Shown here in pieces: positions 21,590-32,768 of a stretch of 64,000 nucleotides of DNA. The notes beneath the pieces were generated by a model, which saw nothing but the letters and a program-made list of their open reading frames with translations, made no database searches and had not been told where the DNA came from. The position numbers and the translations under genes are program-made. This stretch comes from Bos javanicus (Eukaryota > Chordata > Mammalia > Artiodactyla > Bovidae), in contig NC_083868.1 in NCBI RefSeq assembly GCF_032452875.1, forward strand, positions 119,796,312-119,860,311. Reading direction: 5' to 3'. Each line of letters starts with the position of its first letter. Position 1 is the stretch's first letter.

Positions 21590-22060
21590 CTTTTCATATC
21601 TATCACTGGCAAAGGTGAAAAATATCTAACAATAACAAATGTTAGAAAGAAATTTTCAGATACTCCTAGCAAGAATGTTAAATAGTTCAAATTCTTTAGA
21701 GATTAGTTCAGTAATACATAGTAAAATTGAAGGAATTTACAACATAGAATTTTCACTTCTGAGTGTGTGCCATGGAGAGATTCTTGTATGATTTAACAAG
21801 ACATGTATAAGAATGATCATCATATAATTCATAATGGCAAAAAATAGAAGCAAGTAAAATGTGTCAGTTGAAAAATAAATACTGTGTATTCATCTAACAG
21901 AACAGTATACAGATTTTAAAATAAGTAAGCAAGATGTATGTGTCTGTGTATCAACATATATACATCTTTTTAAAAATCAAGTTTTAAATGAATTCTAGAA
22001 TGTGAAGAATTATATACTACTTATGAAAATGTAACAATCCTTCAATGTAGTGCATGATAA
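21590..22060 (+). mobile_element. possible ancient L1 3' end
   Basis: Wording such as aatgatcatcatataattca and aatggcaaaaaatagaagca matches the position and style of an old L1 ORF2 end (the cattattcataatagccaaa region). It is strongly decayed. Confidence 0.5.
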
Positions 22061-23092
22061 AATACAAATAATGTGTTGGCATTACAAGATAAAATATGTA
22101 GAGTAAAAGTTAGATATGTTAAAGGCTCATTGATTAAGTTCTAGATAAGCATGTTTCTATGGAATTTAACATATATTTGAGTTGATCCTTTAGACTTACC
22201 ATTTAACAGTAAGAAAATAAAATCTTATTAATTAAATGAGACAAATTAAGGAAGAACACACATATGATGAAAGATAGAAATCTACAAATGATTCAAGCTA
22301 CTTCTTCCAGATTCTCTCTAATGAGACTTTGTTAGTAAGAAGACAGCGTAACACATTTTGCATGTCTTTTTGCTTCTTCTACTCACCATTCAGCAGAAAG
22401 GCTAATTAACATCGAAATGACTGAAAGTCAAGACCTGGGGGAATGAGAGACCCCAAAACTCCCTAGGTAATTTACAAACTAGATAATCAGCTCAATACTA
22501 ATCAGAATTTTATACATACAAGTTTATATAACAAAATTAAACCAAATATGTAAAACTGCTCTAGGATTGTTCTTTTGAATCAATTTGGCCTCTTTGAGTG
22601 GCAGATATCCCCACCACTGTCATTATCAGAACTTGGGACAAGAACATAGCTATTATTTTTCTCTTTCAACAGCTTATCTAAACAACAAATTTGTGCTGAA
22701 TTTGTTTCTGTGATTTTAGTCTGGGTTCATGTTGTAGGGCACATTAACTACACTAATACAGGAGCTGTATGTGTGTTTGACATCTTCTTTTTAGAAACCT
22801 AGAAGTCCACTTGTTAAAAAAGTGTCTTGAAATTAAAAGAAAAAATGGAAAGTAAGTTATGTCAACTCTTTCTTTATTATTTTCTCCAATGATTTAATTT
22901 AGAAATATTGAACCATTTTAATCATTAAACATTACAAAAAGAATTTTTTGTGGAATTAATAAATATTCCACTAAAATCTATGAACTATTATTAATGCCAA
23001 ACTTCAAAGCTATCTTCCTGTATATAAGCTTATATCTTTCAGGAGAGAATAACTTTATATTAAGATGACTGTGGGGCATATACAAGGGAGCT
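22061..23092. other. unassigned AT-rich sequence
   Basis: About 1 kb with no gene or repeat recognised. Confidence 0.45.
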
Positions 23093-23105
23093 GCTCACAT
23101 ACGGT

Positions 23106-23320
23106 TAGGCTTCCCCGTGGCTCATTGGTAAAAAATCTGCCCACAATGAAGAGACTTGGGTTCCATCCCTGAAAGATCCCCTGGAGAAGGAAATGGCAAC
23201 CCACTCCGTATTTTTGCTGGGAAATCCCATGGACAGAGGAGCCTGATGAGCTATATAGTCCATGGGGCTTCAAAAGAGTTGGACACAACTTAGTAACTAA
23301 ACAACAAGCCAAAACAATAA
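23106..23320 (+). mobile_element. Bov-tA SINE
   Basis: Head ggcttccccgtggctcattg, body and tail ggacacaacttagtaactaa plus an A/C-rich tail. The target-site duplication gctcacata-ggt at 23093-23105 and 23321-23333 differs at one base. Confidence 0.88.
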
Positions 23321-23333
23321 GCTCACATATGGT

Positions 23334-23430
23334 CCAGTATTCCTGCTTGGAGAATCCCTTGGACAAAGGAGCCTTGCGGGCTGCAGTCCATGATGTCGCA
23401 AAGCGTCAGACAAAACTGAGCAACTAAGCA
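23334..23430 (+). mobile_element. 5'-truncated Bov SINE
   Basis: Only the second half of a Bov-A body (ccagtattcctgcttggaga to gactgagcaactaagca equivalents) is present, running into an (ATA)n repeat. Confidence 0.75.
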
Positions 23431-23459
23431 TAGTAATAATAATAATAATAATTAATAAT
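23431..23459. repeat. (AAT)n microsatellite
   Basis: tagtaataataataataata followed by attaataatg. It is a SINE-tail-derived simple repeat. Confidence 0.9.
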
Positions 23460-23469
23460 GGTTATAGAC

Positions 23470-23705
23470 TCATGGCTGACAATTATGGAGCACTTGACAG
23501 TTTTAAAAATCGTCTCACATTTGTTGTGTCAATGAATTCTTAAAATAATTCTGCAAGGACACAAAATGCAGTATTTATCAATTAACAAATGAGAAAATTG
23601 AAGTCTCAAAAGGCCATGTGACTTGACAAGATCATCTATTAGTGCATAAGACTATTCAAATTTTGGTCTTTTGATTCCAAATCCAGGTTTCTTTTATATG
23701 CTTGG
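23470..23705 (-). mobile_element. MIR-like ancient SINE
   Basis: Reads as a reverse-complement MIR: tatggagcacttgacagttt, then aaatgagaaaattgaagtct and ccatgtgacttgacaagatc, as in the aaactgaggc...cttgcccaaggtcac section of MIR. Confidence 0.55.
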
Positions 23706-23799
23706 ATGCCCTGTTTTATTAGAAGAAGCATCAGCAGATATCTTGATGTCTGTCATAGCTATGTTCTTGTCACAAGTTCTAATAATAGACATCTAGATG

Positions 23800-23974
23800 C
23801 TGAGAAAGACTGAAGGCAGGAGGAGAAGAGGGCAACAGAGGATGATATGGTTGGATGGCATCACTGACTCAATGGACAGGAGTTTGATCAAATTCAGGAG
23901 ATAGTGAAGGACAGGGAGGTCTGGCATGCTGCAGTCCATGGGATCACAAAGAGTTGGACACTACTGAATAAAAA
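23800..23974 (+). mobile_element. short BovB 3' fragment (copy C)
   Basis: Matches only the last about 170 bp of BovB (ggaggagaagagggcaacag, then gatggcatcactgactcaat, to cacaaagagttggaca). It is more diverged than most other copies. Confidence 0.8.
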
Positions 23975-24326
23975 CAACAAAACAGACATCTTGGCATTGT
24001 ATATATATTCATTTTTTAAAAAATGTCTTTGATAGATCTCACCACTACATTCAGGAAAGAAGATTTGGAGTAAGTATTACTGTACTCCAGAGTTCAAAAG
24101 GAAGTGAGATCATGTATGTGGCAAGATCTAGAATATAGTAGAAATTCAGTAAATATATGACAGGCATTACACATTTTATTGCCCTACCAATCCAGTGGAA
24201 TGTTTCAAGCTAATTTCTTTACATTTATCCTGTGGTAGAGCAAGGCTTTACCAAATGCCCCCCACTTCCCATGAGGCATCAGTGTCATTACCTTCTGTCT
24301 GGAGGCTTATACAAGAGTCCTATCCT

Positions 24327-24489
24327 GGGACCCTGGCAGTCCAGTGGTTAAGACTTCACCTACTAGTGTAGGAGTGGGGGTCTGATCTCTGGTCAGGAAA
24401 CTAAGATCTCCACATGCCTCAAGACCAAGAAAACAAAACATAAAACAAAACTGTATTGTAACAAATTCAATAAAGACTTTAAAAAGTGG
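24327..24489 (+). mobile_element. CHR-type tRNA-derived SINE
   Basis: Head ctggcagtccagtggttaag, then gatctctggtcaggaaacta, and an A-rich tail ending aataaagactttaaaaagtg. This is the CHR group of cetartiodactyl SINEs, distinct from the BovB-dependent Bov-tA group. Confidence 0.8.
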
Positions 24490-24805
24490 TTCACATTAAA
24501 AAATAAAAATAAGTCCTACACTGCTGGGTATGAATTTGTTAATATTGGGATGGGTATAGCCTAGGAACCTGAATGAAGTTTCAAGGAACAGATAAGCACT
24601 AGGCCAAATAGAGTGACTGTCAACAACAGGCCAGCTTTAGGGTTCAGGTAGCCCTGACATCTGCCTTTCCCTCAGGAGCTGGAGGTAGAGAGTATTTGCT
24701 CTGTCTCTTTCTTATTCTAACACTCCCTGCATGATTCCTAACTCTACTCTTCTTCTCTTGACCATGACAGAACTGGGCTGGTGGATTTTAAACATGGTAA
24801 CAACA
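24490..24805. other. unassigned sequence
   Basis: No gene or repeat recognised. Confidence 0.45.
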
Positions 24806-25034
24806 ATTATTAGCTAACATTTGATATCATGTGTCAAGTGCTATTCTAAGCAATATATGCACATAATCTCACTTATCTAGCAACCCTATTTTGTATGTGG
24901 GGGACCTGAGGCACATAGAAGTTAAATTACTTTCCTGAAATTATTTGTTTATCAGTTTTCAAAGCTGGCAATTGAACTCAAAGTGTTCGGCTCAAGAGCC
25001 TGCACTCATAACCAGCTGGCTGTGCTCCTTGCTT
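24806..25034 (-). mobile_element. MIR ancient SINE
   Basis: Reverse-complement MIR with several landmarks in order: ttattagctaacatttgata, tgtcaagtgctattctaagc, acctgaggcacatagaagtt, aattgaactcaaagtg and gagcctgcactcataacca. Confidence 0.8.
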
Positions 25035-25186
25035 AACAGGATATCATGGTGAGCTCATCAAGTGTAGCTTTTGTAAGTGGTAGTGGAGGGTGGTGAGGAG
25101 ATGTTTAAGATACACTTTGGGGTTAAATTGAGGGAATCTATGAGTGTGGAATGGGAGGAAAAATTCCAGTTAATATCTCTACATAG

Positions 25187-25397
25187 TTGCTATTGTTGTT
25201 CAGTCAATAAGTCATGTCCTATTCAGCTACCCCTGGACTGTGGCCCAACAGGCTCCTCTGTCCATGAAATTCTCCAGGCAAGAATATTGGAGTGGATTAC
25301 CATTGCCTTCTCCAGGGGATCTTCTTGACCCAGGGATCCAACCTGGATCTCCTACACTGAAGGCAGATTCTTTATCATCTGAGCCATCAGGGAAAGA
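25187..25397 (-). mobile_element. Bov-tA SINE
   Basis: Reverse copy: tail ttgttcagtcaataagtc at the left, tRNA head atctgagccatcagggaaag at the right. Target-site duplication unclear. Confidence 0.87.
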
Positions 25398-25418
25398 CAC
25401 TGTCTGCTATAGTTTGCT

Positions 25419-26176
25419 CAAATTCATTCCATTGAGTCAGTGATTCCATCTAACCATTTCATCCTCTGCCACCCTCTTCTCCTTTGGCCTTCAATATTTC
25501 CAGCATCAGGGTCTTTTCCAATGAGTCAGCTCTTCCTGTCAGGTGGCCAAAGTATTGGAGCTTCAGCCTCAGCAACAATCCTTCTAATGAATATTCAGGG
25601 TTGATTTCCTTTAGGATTGAATGGTTTGATCTCTTTGCAGTCCAAGGGATTCTCATGAGTCTTCTCCAGCACCACAAATTGAAAGCATTGATTCTTTGGT
25701 GCTCAGCTTTCTCTTTGGTCCAATACTCACATCTGTACATGATGACTGGAAAATCCATGGCTTTGGCTATACAAAGTGATGTCTGCGCTTTTGAATACAC
25801 TGTCTAGGTTTGTCACACCTTTCCTTCTAAGAAGCAAGCATCTTTTTATTTCATGGCTGCAGTCACAGTCTGCAGTGATTTTGGAGCCCAAGAAAAGAAA
25901 ATCTATTATTTCTTCCACTTTTTCTCCTTCTATTTGCCGTGAAGTTATGGGACTGGATGCTATGATCTTAGTTTTTTGAATGTTGAGTTTCAAGCCAGCC
26001 TTTTTGCTCTCCTCTTTCACCCACATGAAGAAGTGCTTTAGTTCCTCTGCACTTTCTGCCATTAGAGTGGTATCATATGTGTATCTGAGGTTGTTGATAT
26101 TCCTGCCAGTGATCTTGATTCCAGTCTGTGACTCATACAACCCAGCATTTCTCCACAAACGGATATTAGCATTAAA
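25419..26176 (-). mobile_element. older BovB fragment, no 3' tail (copy D)
   Basis: Covers the reverse-transcriptase palm to the C-terminal region in reverse. The catalytic box reads RYTYDTTLMAES instead of RYADDTTLMAES, so the essential aspartate pair is lost. Substitutions are more numerous than in copies E, F or M, suggesting an older insertion. Neither the (tgaac)n tail nor the 5' half is present. Confidence 0.85.
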
Positions 26177-27544
26177 CATAATAGGCCATATGGAAAACAT
26201 GTTTTCATAATATATGTGATGTCTCTGTTTATCAAGCAGGTGAATGTGTTTTTTTCATTTTATCATTTTTAGGAGACTAATATTCAAACTTCATGCATGT
26301 GAATTTTCTATCTTGAATTACTTGTTCAAAATTTCCATCTTTGAATAACAGGCCTCAAATTCAATATCAAATCAATGAACAGATTTTAGAAAGATAGTTG
26401 CATCTTGATTTATTTAATTTGAATATAATATTAGGTTTTGTGAGTGCTCAGCTTCAAAGTACAGCTTTTTTCCCCCTCCCTTTTATGTGATATCCCAAAA
26501 GCCATGTAAGAACATTGATTTTTATTTTTTGGGGGGATGAATGATCAATTAACTCTGGTTCTCTCTGCTAAATATATTTCAATTGTTCAAATGTTCACTT
26601 GCAATTATGTGTGTAGCTGAGATGTTCTTTCAGAGCTAAATTCTGAATTCTCTGTTGAATTTTATATTATACTCATGTGATTAGCTATGAATTTAAAAGT
26701 GTCCTAGTGATAGCACATAAATCAATTTGGTAATAGTCTGTTGCTTTGGGGATAATTGCAATACTGTTTTGGTGTCAAGAGTTGTCCTAATGAACAAGAG
26801 CCATCTTGTTAGTAATCTCTACATTTCAAGCATTAGTCAATGAATGACACAGTGAGGAGTGTAAATTAGAAATGGATGAATTGGTTGCACCAAATTACAA
26901 ATCCTCATTTACTACTCTGGCATATAAAATACTATTTCATAATTCAGAGTCACTCTTCAGAGAATTTCTGTTTGCTGCTTTTGCTTACCACTTTTTTTCT
27001 TTAAATGTTTATTGAATATTGATTTGTCAAAGTGTAAACTATAGCATACTCTTTGAAGTCATTTTTATGTATCATTTGCCTTTTCAAGACTTCCTTCTTG
27101 TTGAGATTTTAATATCATTGTATCTTTTTTCCCATCTTGTTTACTCATTCACCTTTAGGCAAGGGATCCTCAGCAATTATACCTCAGATAGTGAGGATGA
27201 ACAAGTTTTCAATATACCCTTGAATAACTACAATTTTAAATTTTAAAGCAGTCTTTAAATGCTTGCAGTCTAAGGGATTGGACTTTAAATCCCTTGCAGT
27301 TGTCACATGCAGCTGTCTCTGATTACATAATTATTTTTGAAACTATTTCTTAGTCATCTCATGCTTCTTTTTACCAATTCTACCAAGTCATGTTACAGCT
27401 TATTAAATTAGATCATAACTTAGGTTTCAAAAACTCCTGTGAACATTCATTTTCCTATTGTTTATTTTTCTTCCGATCTCATAATCATAGGGGATAAAGG
27501 AAATGTCCAAGCTTTAATGTTCTTATGAGTATAATGAGCTATGC
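26177..27544. other. unassigned AT-rich sequence
   Basis: About 1.4 kb without a recognised gene or repeat. The short frame at 27019-27246 has no family resemblance. Confidence 0.45.
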
Positions 27545-28120
27545 ATATCAGTCAGGGTTCTGAGTTGCAAGCACCAGAATCCTCTCTGGCAGACTTCAAC
27601 AGAAAAAAATAATTTATTAAAAGATATTAGGTGTCTCAGAGAATCTTCAGAAGGGTTGGAGAGACCATGATTCAAAATTAAATATATATTTATACTTACA
27701 TATAATTGCTTTCAGTGCTTACAGTGTTGCAATGCTCACAACAAGGCTCGTAAGTGGCCTGGTGAAGCCTCCACTGGTGCCACAGCCACCACAGAGAAGC
27801 AAAGACCAGGAACGTGACTTTTCTGAAACTTCCACTCCCATGGCCTAGAAGTCACTGCTTTTCCAGTAGCTCTACACTAGACACTTTCATTCCAACTGTA
27901 CCAACAACATGGAAGCTCTGTACCGTCACTTTGTACTTGACATAGTGTTGATCATATCCAAAAAGTCTTGTCTTGCCTTGTATGGTTGGTTTGGCTGTAA
28001 ATGCAAGGGAACTGGCGCATTTGGGTTCTACATCCAGTTTGGGGAGGAGACTCTCAGTGTGGGAATGTTGTCACACACAGAAAGACCATTCCAAAATAAT
28101 TGGCAGTCGTGAAAGTGGTT
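27545..28120 (+). mobile_element. possible old mammalian interspersed repeat
   Basis: Begins tatcagtcagggttctgagt and ends ccattccaaaataattggca, wording I associate with an old medium-reiteration repeat, but I cannot name it. The open frame at 27909-28112 lies inside and is not a credible gene. Confidence 0.35.
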
Positions 28121-29665
28121 AACGTATACCAAGAGATGCTGTAGAATAAAATGTGTATTTATTACTATTACTTATTATCCTCCTATTTAACCAGACTGAA
28201 TATGTGAGAATCAAATTAATCAATCAAAGTTGAAAGCAACTTGTCATTTGAACAGCATGTTCTCATTGGCCTATAAAGCATGACTTGATTAATAAAATGA
28301 TACTTGAGTCAACCTCCAAATAAGAATGATATTGTAATATGAAGTGTAATACAAAATATTTTTTGTTTATCATAAAAGATAAATCTGATACTAACATTTT
28401 CTAATAATTTGAGCTTACTGGCAAAACTATGTAGTTTTGTTGGAATTGAAATATCATGATGATATGGTGAATGATTATCAAGATAATGATTAAAAACAAT
28501 AGTGATATAGTATTAATTCTTATCTAAACTTTAGGCCCATTTATTTCAACATAGACTTGGTCCTTGGCGGCTTATTAACATTTAACACTTTTTAAACTTA
28601 GTTCAGTATTCACCTTGCACTCACAATTTTTAAACAAGTACATAATAGAAAAGTTAATGTGATGAATCTGATGTCTACTCGTTATTTTAGAAAGCATCAC
28701 ATAAATAAGAACCACTACCGAAGGTTTTCTGTATATTGAATGAAAAAAAATTCCTTTCCATCTTGGGAGAGTTATGTCATATTGGGACATTTAATGTAGA
28801 ATTTTTGTACTGTATTTGCAGGACTGGAGGCAGCCCCATGAAAGAAACAATTGTGGCCAAATCCCCTAAGGATGGACTGATGTCCAAATGGGTCTTTTTT
28901 ATATCTCTAATTGCAGCTGTTCAAAGGGTGAAAAGAACAACACACAAAACGATAAGAAGGGAAACTTGAAGTACTTATGTTTCTAAAAACATCATTTAAT
29001 AAATTATAAGAAGACTTAAAGGAAGTCAAGCGACTGAGTAGGGAAGCGTGGGTTTATTCCCCAGATAACCCTTAAAAGATGAGGAGAAGAGGAAGCCAAG
29101 TGTGGACTGTGAATAAAATATTTACAAAACAAACCCCAACAGGCAATAATAATTGAATATTTTATATTTTGACTTATTCAACTTTTATGATTTAATTTTT
29201 TTCTTCATTGAGTTTAATTAAGCTTTCCCCAGGGTCACAAGCCTGGAAAACTTGGAAAAACTAAAGCTATTCTGTTTACCAGGCAGGTTTCCACAGCCCT
29301 TTTTCAAATGAAGTATGGATTTTGTTAAAGTCTTTTTTCTAAGGGCTGCTGTTCAGCACTTTTAAGGTGTCTGCTGCTCTACTAAAAAATCCTATTAGTT
29401 TGGCAGAGACAGTGCCTTCTGGGGCTGAAATGCTTCTCTAAAGTTTTCTGCACTGTGCTGATATTTTTTATCAAAGGTGAATAACATCTTCAATATCTGT
29501 ATATAGGAAACATAATATTCTTGTAAATATTTTCCACTGTAAGGTAACTAAATGTATGTGCTTAATATAGGAAATGTATTATGGAACTATAATTCAAATA
29601 TATAATCCAAATATATATTTTCCAATAATTCAAACTATTCCTTTCCTCTTATATTTATTCCAACT
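28121..29665. other. unassigned sequence
   Basis: No gene or repeat recognised over 1.5 kb. The frame at 28736-28969 has no known domain. Confidence 0.4.
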
Positions 29666-29679
29666 ATTGACTAATTCAT

Positions 29680-30992
29680 CCAAAGAATGCTAAAACTACT
29701 GCACAATTGCACTCATCTCACACGCTAGTAAAGTAATGCTCAAAATTCTCCAAGCCAGGCTTCAGCAATATATGAACCATGAACTTCCAGATGTTCAAGC
29801 TGGTTTTAGAAAAGGCAGAGGAACCAGAGATCAAATTGCCAACATCCGCTGAATCATCAAAAAAGAAAGACAGTTCCAGAAAAACATCTATTTCTGCTTT
29901 ATTGACTATGCCAAAGCCTTTGACTGTGTGGATCACAAGAAACTGTGGAAAATTCTGAAAGAAATGGGAATACCAGACCACCTGACCTGCCTCTTGAGAA
30001 ACCTGTATGCAGGTCAGGAAGTAGCAGTTAGAACTGGACGTGGAACAACAGACTGGTTCCAAATAGGAAAAGGAGTACGTCGAGGCTGTATATTGTCACC
30101 CTGCTTATTTAACTTATATGCAGAGTACATCATGAGAAACACTGGGCAGGAAGAAGCACAAGCTGGAATCAAGATTGCCAGGAGAAATATCAATAACCTC
30201 AGATATGCAGATGACACCACCCTTATGGCAGAAAGCGAAGAGGAACTAAAAAGCCTCTTGATGAAGGTGAAAGATGAAAGTGAAAAAGTTGGCTTAAAGC
30301 TCAGCATTCAGAAGATGAAGATCATGGCATCTGGTCCCATCACTTCATGGGAAGTAGATGGGGAAACAGTGGAAACAGTGTCAGACTTTATTTTTTGGGC
30401 TCCAAAATCACTGCAGATGGTGACTGCAGCCATGAAATTAAAAGACGCTTATTCCTTGGAAGAAAAGTTATGACCAACCTAGATAGCGTATTGAAAAGCA
30501 GAGACATTACTTTGCCAACAAAGGTCCGTCTAGTCAAGGCTATGATTTTTCCAGTGGTCATGTATGGATGTGAGAGTTGGGCTGTGAAGAAGGCTGAGAG
30601 CCGAAGAATTGATGCTTTTGAACTGTGGTGTTGGAGAAGACTCTTGAGAGTCCTTTGGACTGCAAGGAGATCCAACCAGTCCATTCTGAAGGAGATGAGC
30701 CCTGGGATTTCTTTGGAAGGACTGATGCTAAAGCTGAAACTCCAGTACTTTGGCCATCTCATGCAAAGAGTTGACTCATTGGAAAAGACTCTGATGCTGG
30801 GAGGGATTGGGGGCAGGAGGAGAAGGGGATGACAGAAGATAAGATGGCTGGATGGCATCACTGACTCGATGGACGTGAGTCTGAGTGAACTCCGGGAGTT
30901 GGTGATGGACAGGGAGGCCTGGCGTGCTGCGATTCATGGGGTTGCAAAGAGTTGGACACCACTGAGTGACTGAACTGAACTGAACTGAACTG
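29680..30992 (+). mobile_element. 5'-truncated BovB with perfect 14-bp target duplication (copy E)
   Basis: Starts inside the reverse-transcriptase region (ccaaagaatgctaaaactac) and ends with the (tgaac)n tail. The target-site duplication attgactaattcat at 29666-29679 and 30993-31006 is perfect. Motif A (FIDYAKAFD, about 29898-29924) and YADD (about 30197-30208) are intact. A stop lies upstream near 29850 and a one-base frameshift lies near 30395, so it is inactive. Confidence 0.93.
29928..30473 (+). pseudogene. BovB reverse-transcriptase fragment
   Basis: 181 codons of BovB palm domain in copy E: LLRNLYAGQEVAVRTG, RGCILSPCLFNLYAEYIMRN, the YADD box and the thumb entry. The frame then continues in another phase (30347-30832) through the C-terminal region, showing a simple frameshift rather than loss of sequence. 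Confidence 0.8.
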
Positions 30993-31006
30993 ATTGACTA
31001 ATTCAT

Positions 31007-31574
31007 TCATCTGTATATTCATTCATTCAAATGCAGGAGGAAGATGTGCCACCTAAGAGGAAGGAGATACAGAAAAAGAAATAGCCAAAAAGACAAGTAG
31101 AAAGAGAAAGAGGGGGAAGAAAGAGAGAAGAAGAAGGAGAAGAAGAAGAGGAGAAGGGGAAGAAGAGAAAGGAAACAAAGAAGAGGAAGCAGGGGAGGTA
31201 ATGGAATGGCCGTGTACACAGATGTCTGATCTGTTATCGGATCTAGATTGGATCTGGGATAGATAGAATTAGAATGAAAGGACAACAGTTTCTAACTCTT
31301 TCATTCTCCCACAATCCAAATATCTGGGCCTAGAAATTTACTGACTCCTTTGGCTCCAGCTGGAAAGAAATGTAGCTATGATGGTATGTGGAAGGGTATG
31401 TAAGAGAGAAACTTGTGATTCTAAATAAAATAAATTATACTTTATGTCTTCTGTATAATATACTATATAATAGTTTATTTGAAACAAAGTATGTGGATCA
31501 AAAGGAGATTGTTGGAAAATCAGTAGTCAACAGTTAACATATTTTCTTGTTAGGAAACATCACTTCTATCAAGA
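31007..31574. other. spacer with purine tract
   Basis: Contains the polypurine tract annotated separately; otherwise no gene or repeat recognised. Confidence 0.5.
31099..31175 (+). repeat. 77-nt uninterrupted polypurine tract
   Basis: Every base from 31099 to 31175 is A or G, mostly (GAA)n, (GAG)n and (GGA)n mixtures. Purine richness continues with few interruptions from about 31031 to 31199. Such tracts can in principle adopt triplex structures; that is general knowledge, not shown here. Confidence 0.92.
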
Positions 31575-32452
31575 ACAACAACTTTAAAAATAAAACTGCC
31601 ATATAACCCAACAATCTCACTCCTGGGCATATACCCAGAGAAACCATAATTCCAAAAGATAGATGCACCTGTGTTCCTTGCAGCACTAGTACATAGCCAG
31701 GACAGGGGTGCGTGTGTGCTCAGTCGTGCCTGACTCTTTGAGACCCCATGTATTCCTCCAGTCTCCTGGGACCATGGGATTATCCTAACAAGAATTCTGA
31801 AGTGGGTTACCATTTCCTCCTCCAACAGTGTTCCTGACCCGGGATTGAAACCACATCTTCTGTAGCTCCCACATTAGTAGGCAGATTCTTTACCCCTCAT
31901 CACTTGCGAAGCCCACACCCAGGACGTGGAAGCAACCTAAATGTACAACAGAGGAATGGATAAAGAAGATGTGGTCCATATATACAATGGAATATTACTC
32001 AGCCACAAAAAGGAAAGAAATTGGGTCATCTGTAAAGATGAAGATGGACCTAGAAACTATTATATAGGGTGAAGTAAGTCAGAAAGAGAAAAACAGATAT
32101 TATATATTAACACATATATGTGCAATCTAGAAAATAGTATAGGTAAACCTATTTTCAAAGCAGATATAGAGACACAGACATAGATGACAAATGTATGGAT
32201 ACCAAGAAGGGACAGGGGTGTGGTGGGGTGGAATGGGAGATTGGGATTGACATGTATATACTACTGATACTATGTGTGAAATAGATAACTAACGAGAACC
32301 TACTGTACAGCACAGGAGACTTCACTCAACACTCTGTGGTGACCTAAGTGCGAAAGAAATCCAAGGAAGAGGAGATAAATGTATATGTGTGGCTGATACT
32401 TTGCTGTACAGCAGAAACTAACACAACATTGTAAAGCAACTATATTCCAATT
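31575..32452 (+). mobile_element. 5'-truncated ruminant L1, split by SINE
   Basis: ORF2 C-terminal end and 3' UTR of a ruminant L1: aaaataaaactgccatataa, cctgggcatatacccagaga, then after the SINE gtggaagcaacctaaatg, tggaatattactcagccaca, gaacctactgtacagcacag, and the end aacattgtaaagcaactata. It is followed by (TA)n. Confidence 0.85.
31704..31918 (-). mobile_element. Bov-tA SINE in L1
   Basis: Reverse copy with a 7-bp or slightly longer target-site duplication ccaggac at 31697-31703 and 31919-31925, within the L1 text agccaggacgtggaagc. Confidence 0.85.
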
Positions 32453-32474
32453 AAATATATATATATATATATAT
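32453..32474. repeat. (TA)n microsatellite at L1 end
   Basis: Alternating TA immediately after the L1 3' end. Confidence 0.9.
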
Positions 32475-32551
32475 ACATCTTTCTTGTCACCTTGGTGCTG
32501 CCCCAAACTGTTTTCCTTTTTTTATAAATAAGGTGATCTCCTCATTGATCT

Positions 32552-32768
32552 TGGGCTTCCCAAGTGGCCTAATGGTAAAGAATACTCCTGCCAATGCAGG
32601 AGCTGCAGGAGACTTGGGTTTGATGAGCTGAGGATATTCCCTAGAGGGGGAAATGGAAACCCACTCCACTATTCTTGCCTGGAGAATTCCATAGACAGAG
32701 GAGCCTGGTGGGTCACAGTCTATAGGGTTGCAAAAATTAGACACGACTGAGTGACTGAACATGCACAC
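32552..32768 (+). mobile_element. Bov-tA3-type SINE
   Basis: Head gggcttcccaagtggcctaa, body with small insertions, tail acacgactgagtgactgaac, short CA tail. Confidence 0.87.

Noticed and set aside
27909..28112. 67-codon frame beginning MEALYRHF as a small protein gene
   Set aside because: It falls inside a segment that reads like an old interspersed repeat and has no known family resemblance.
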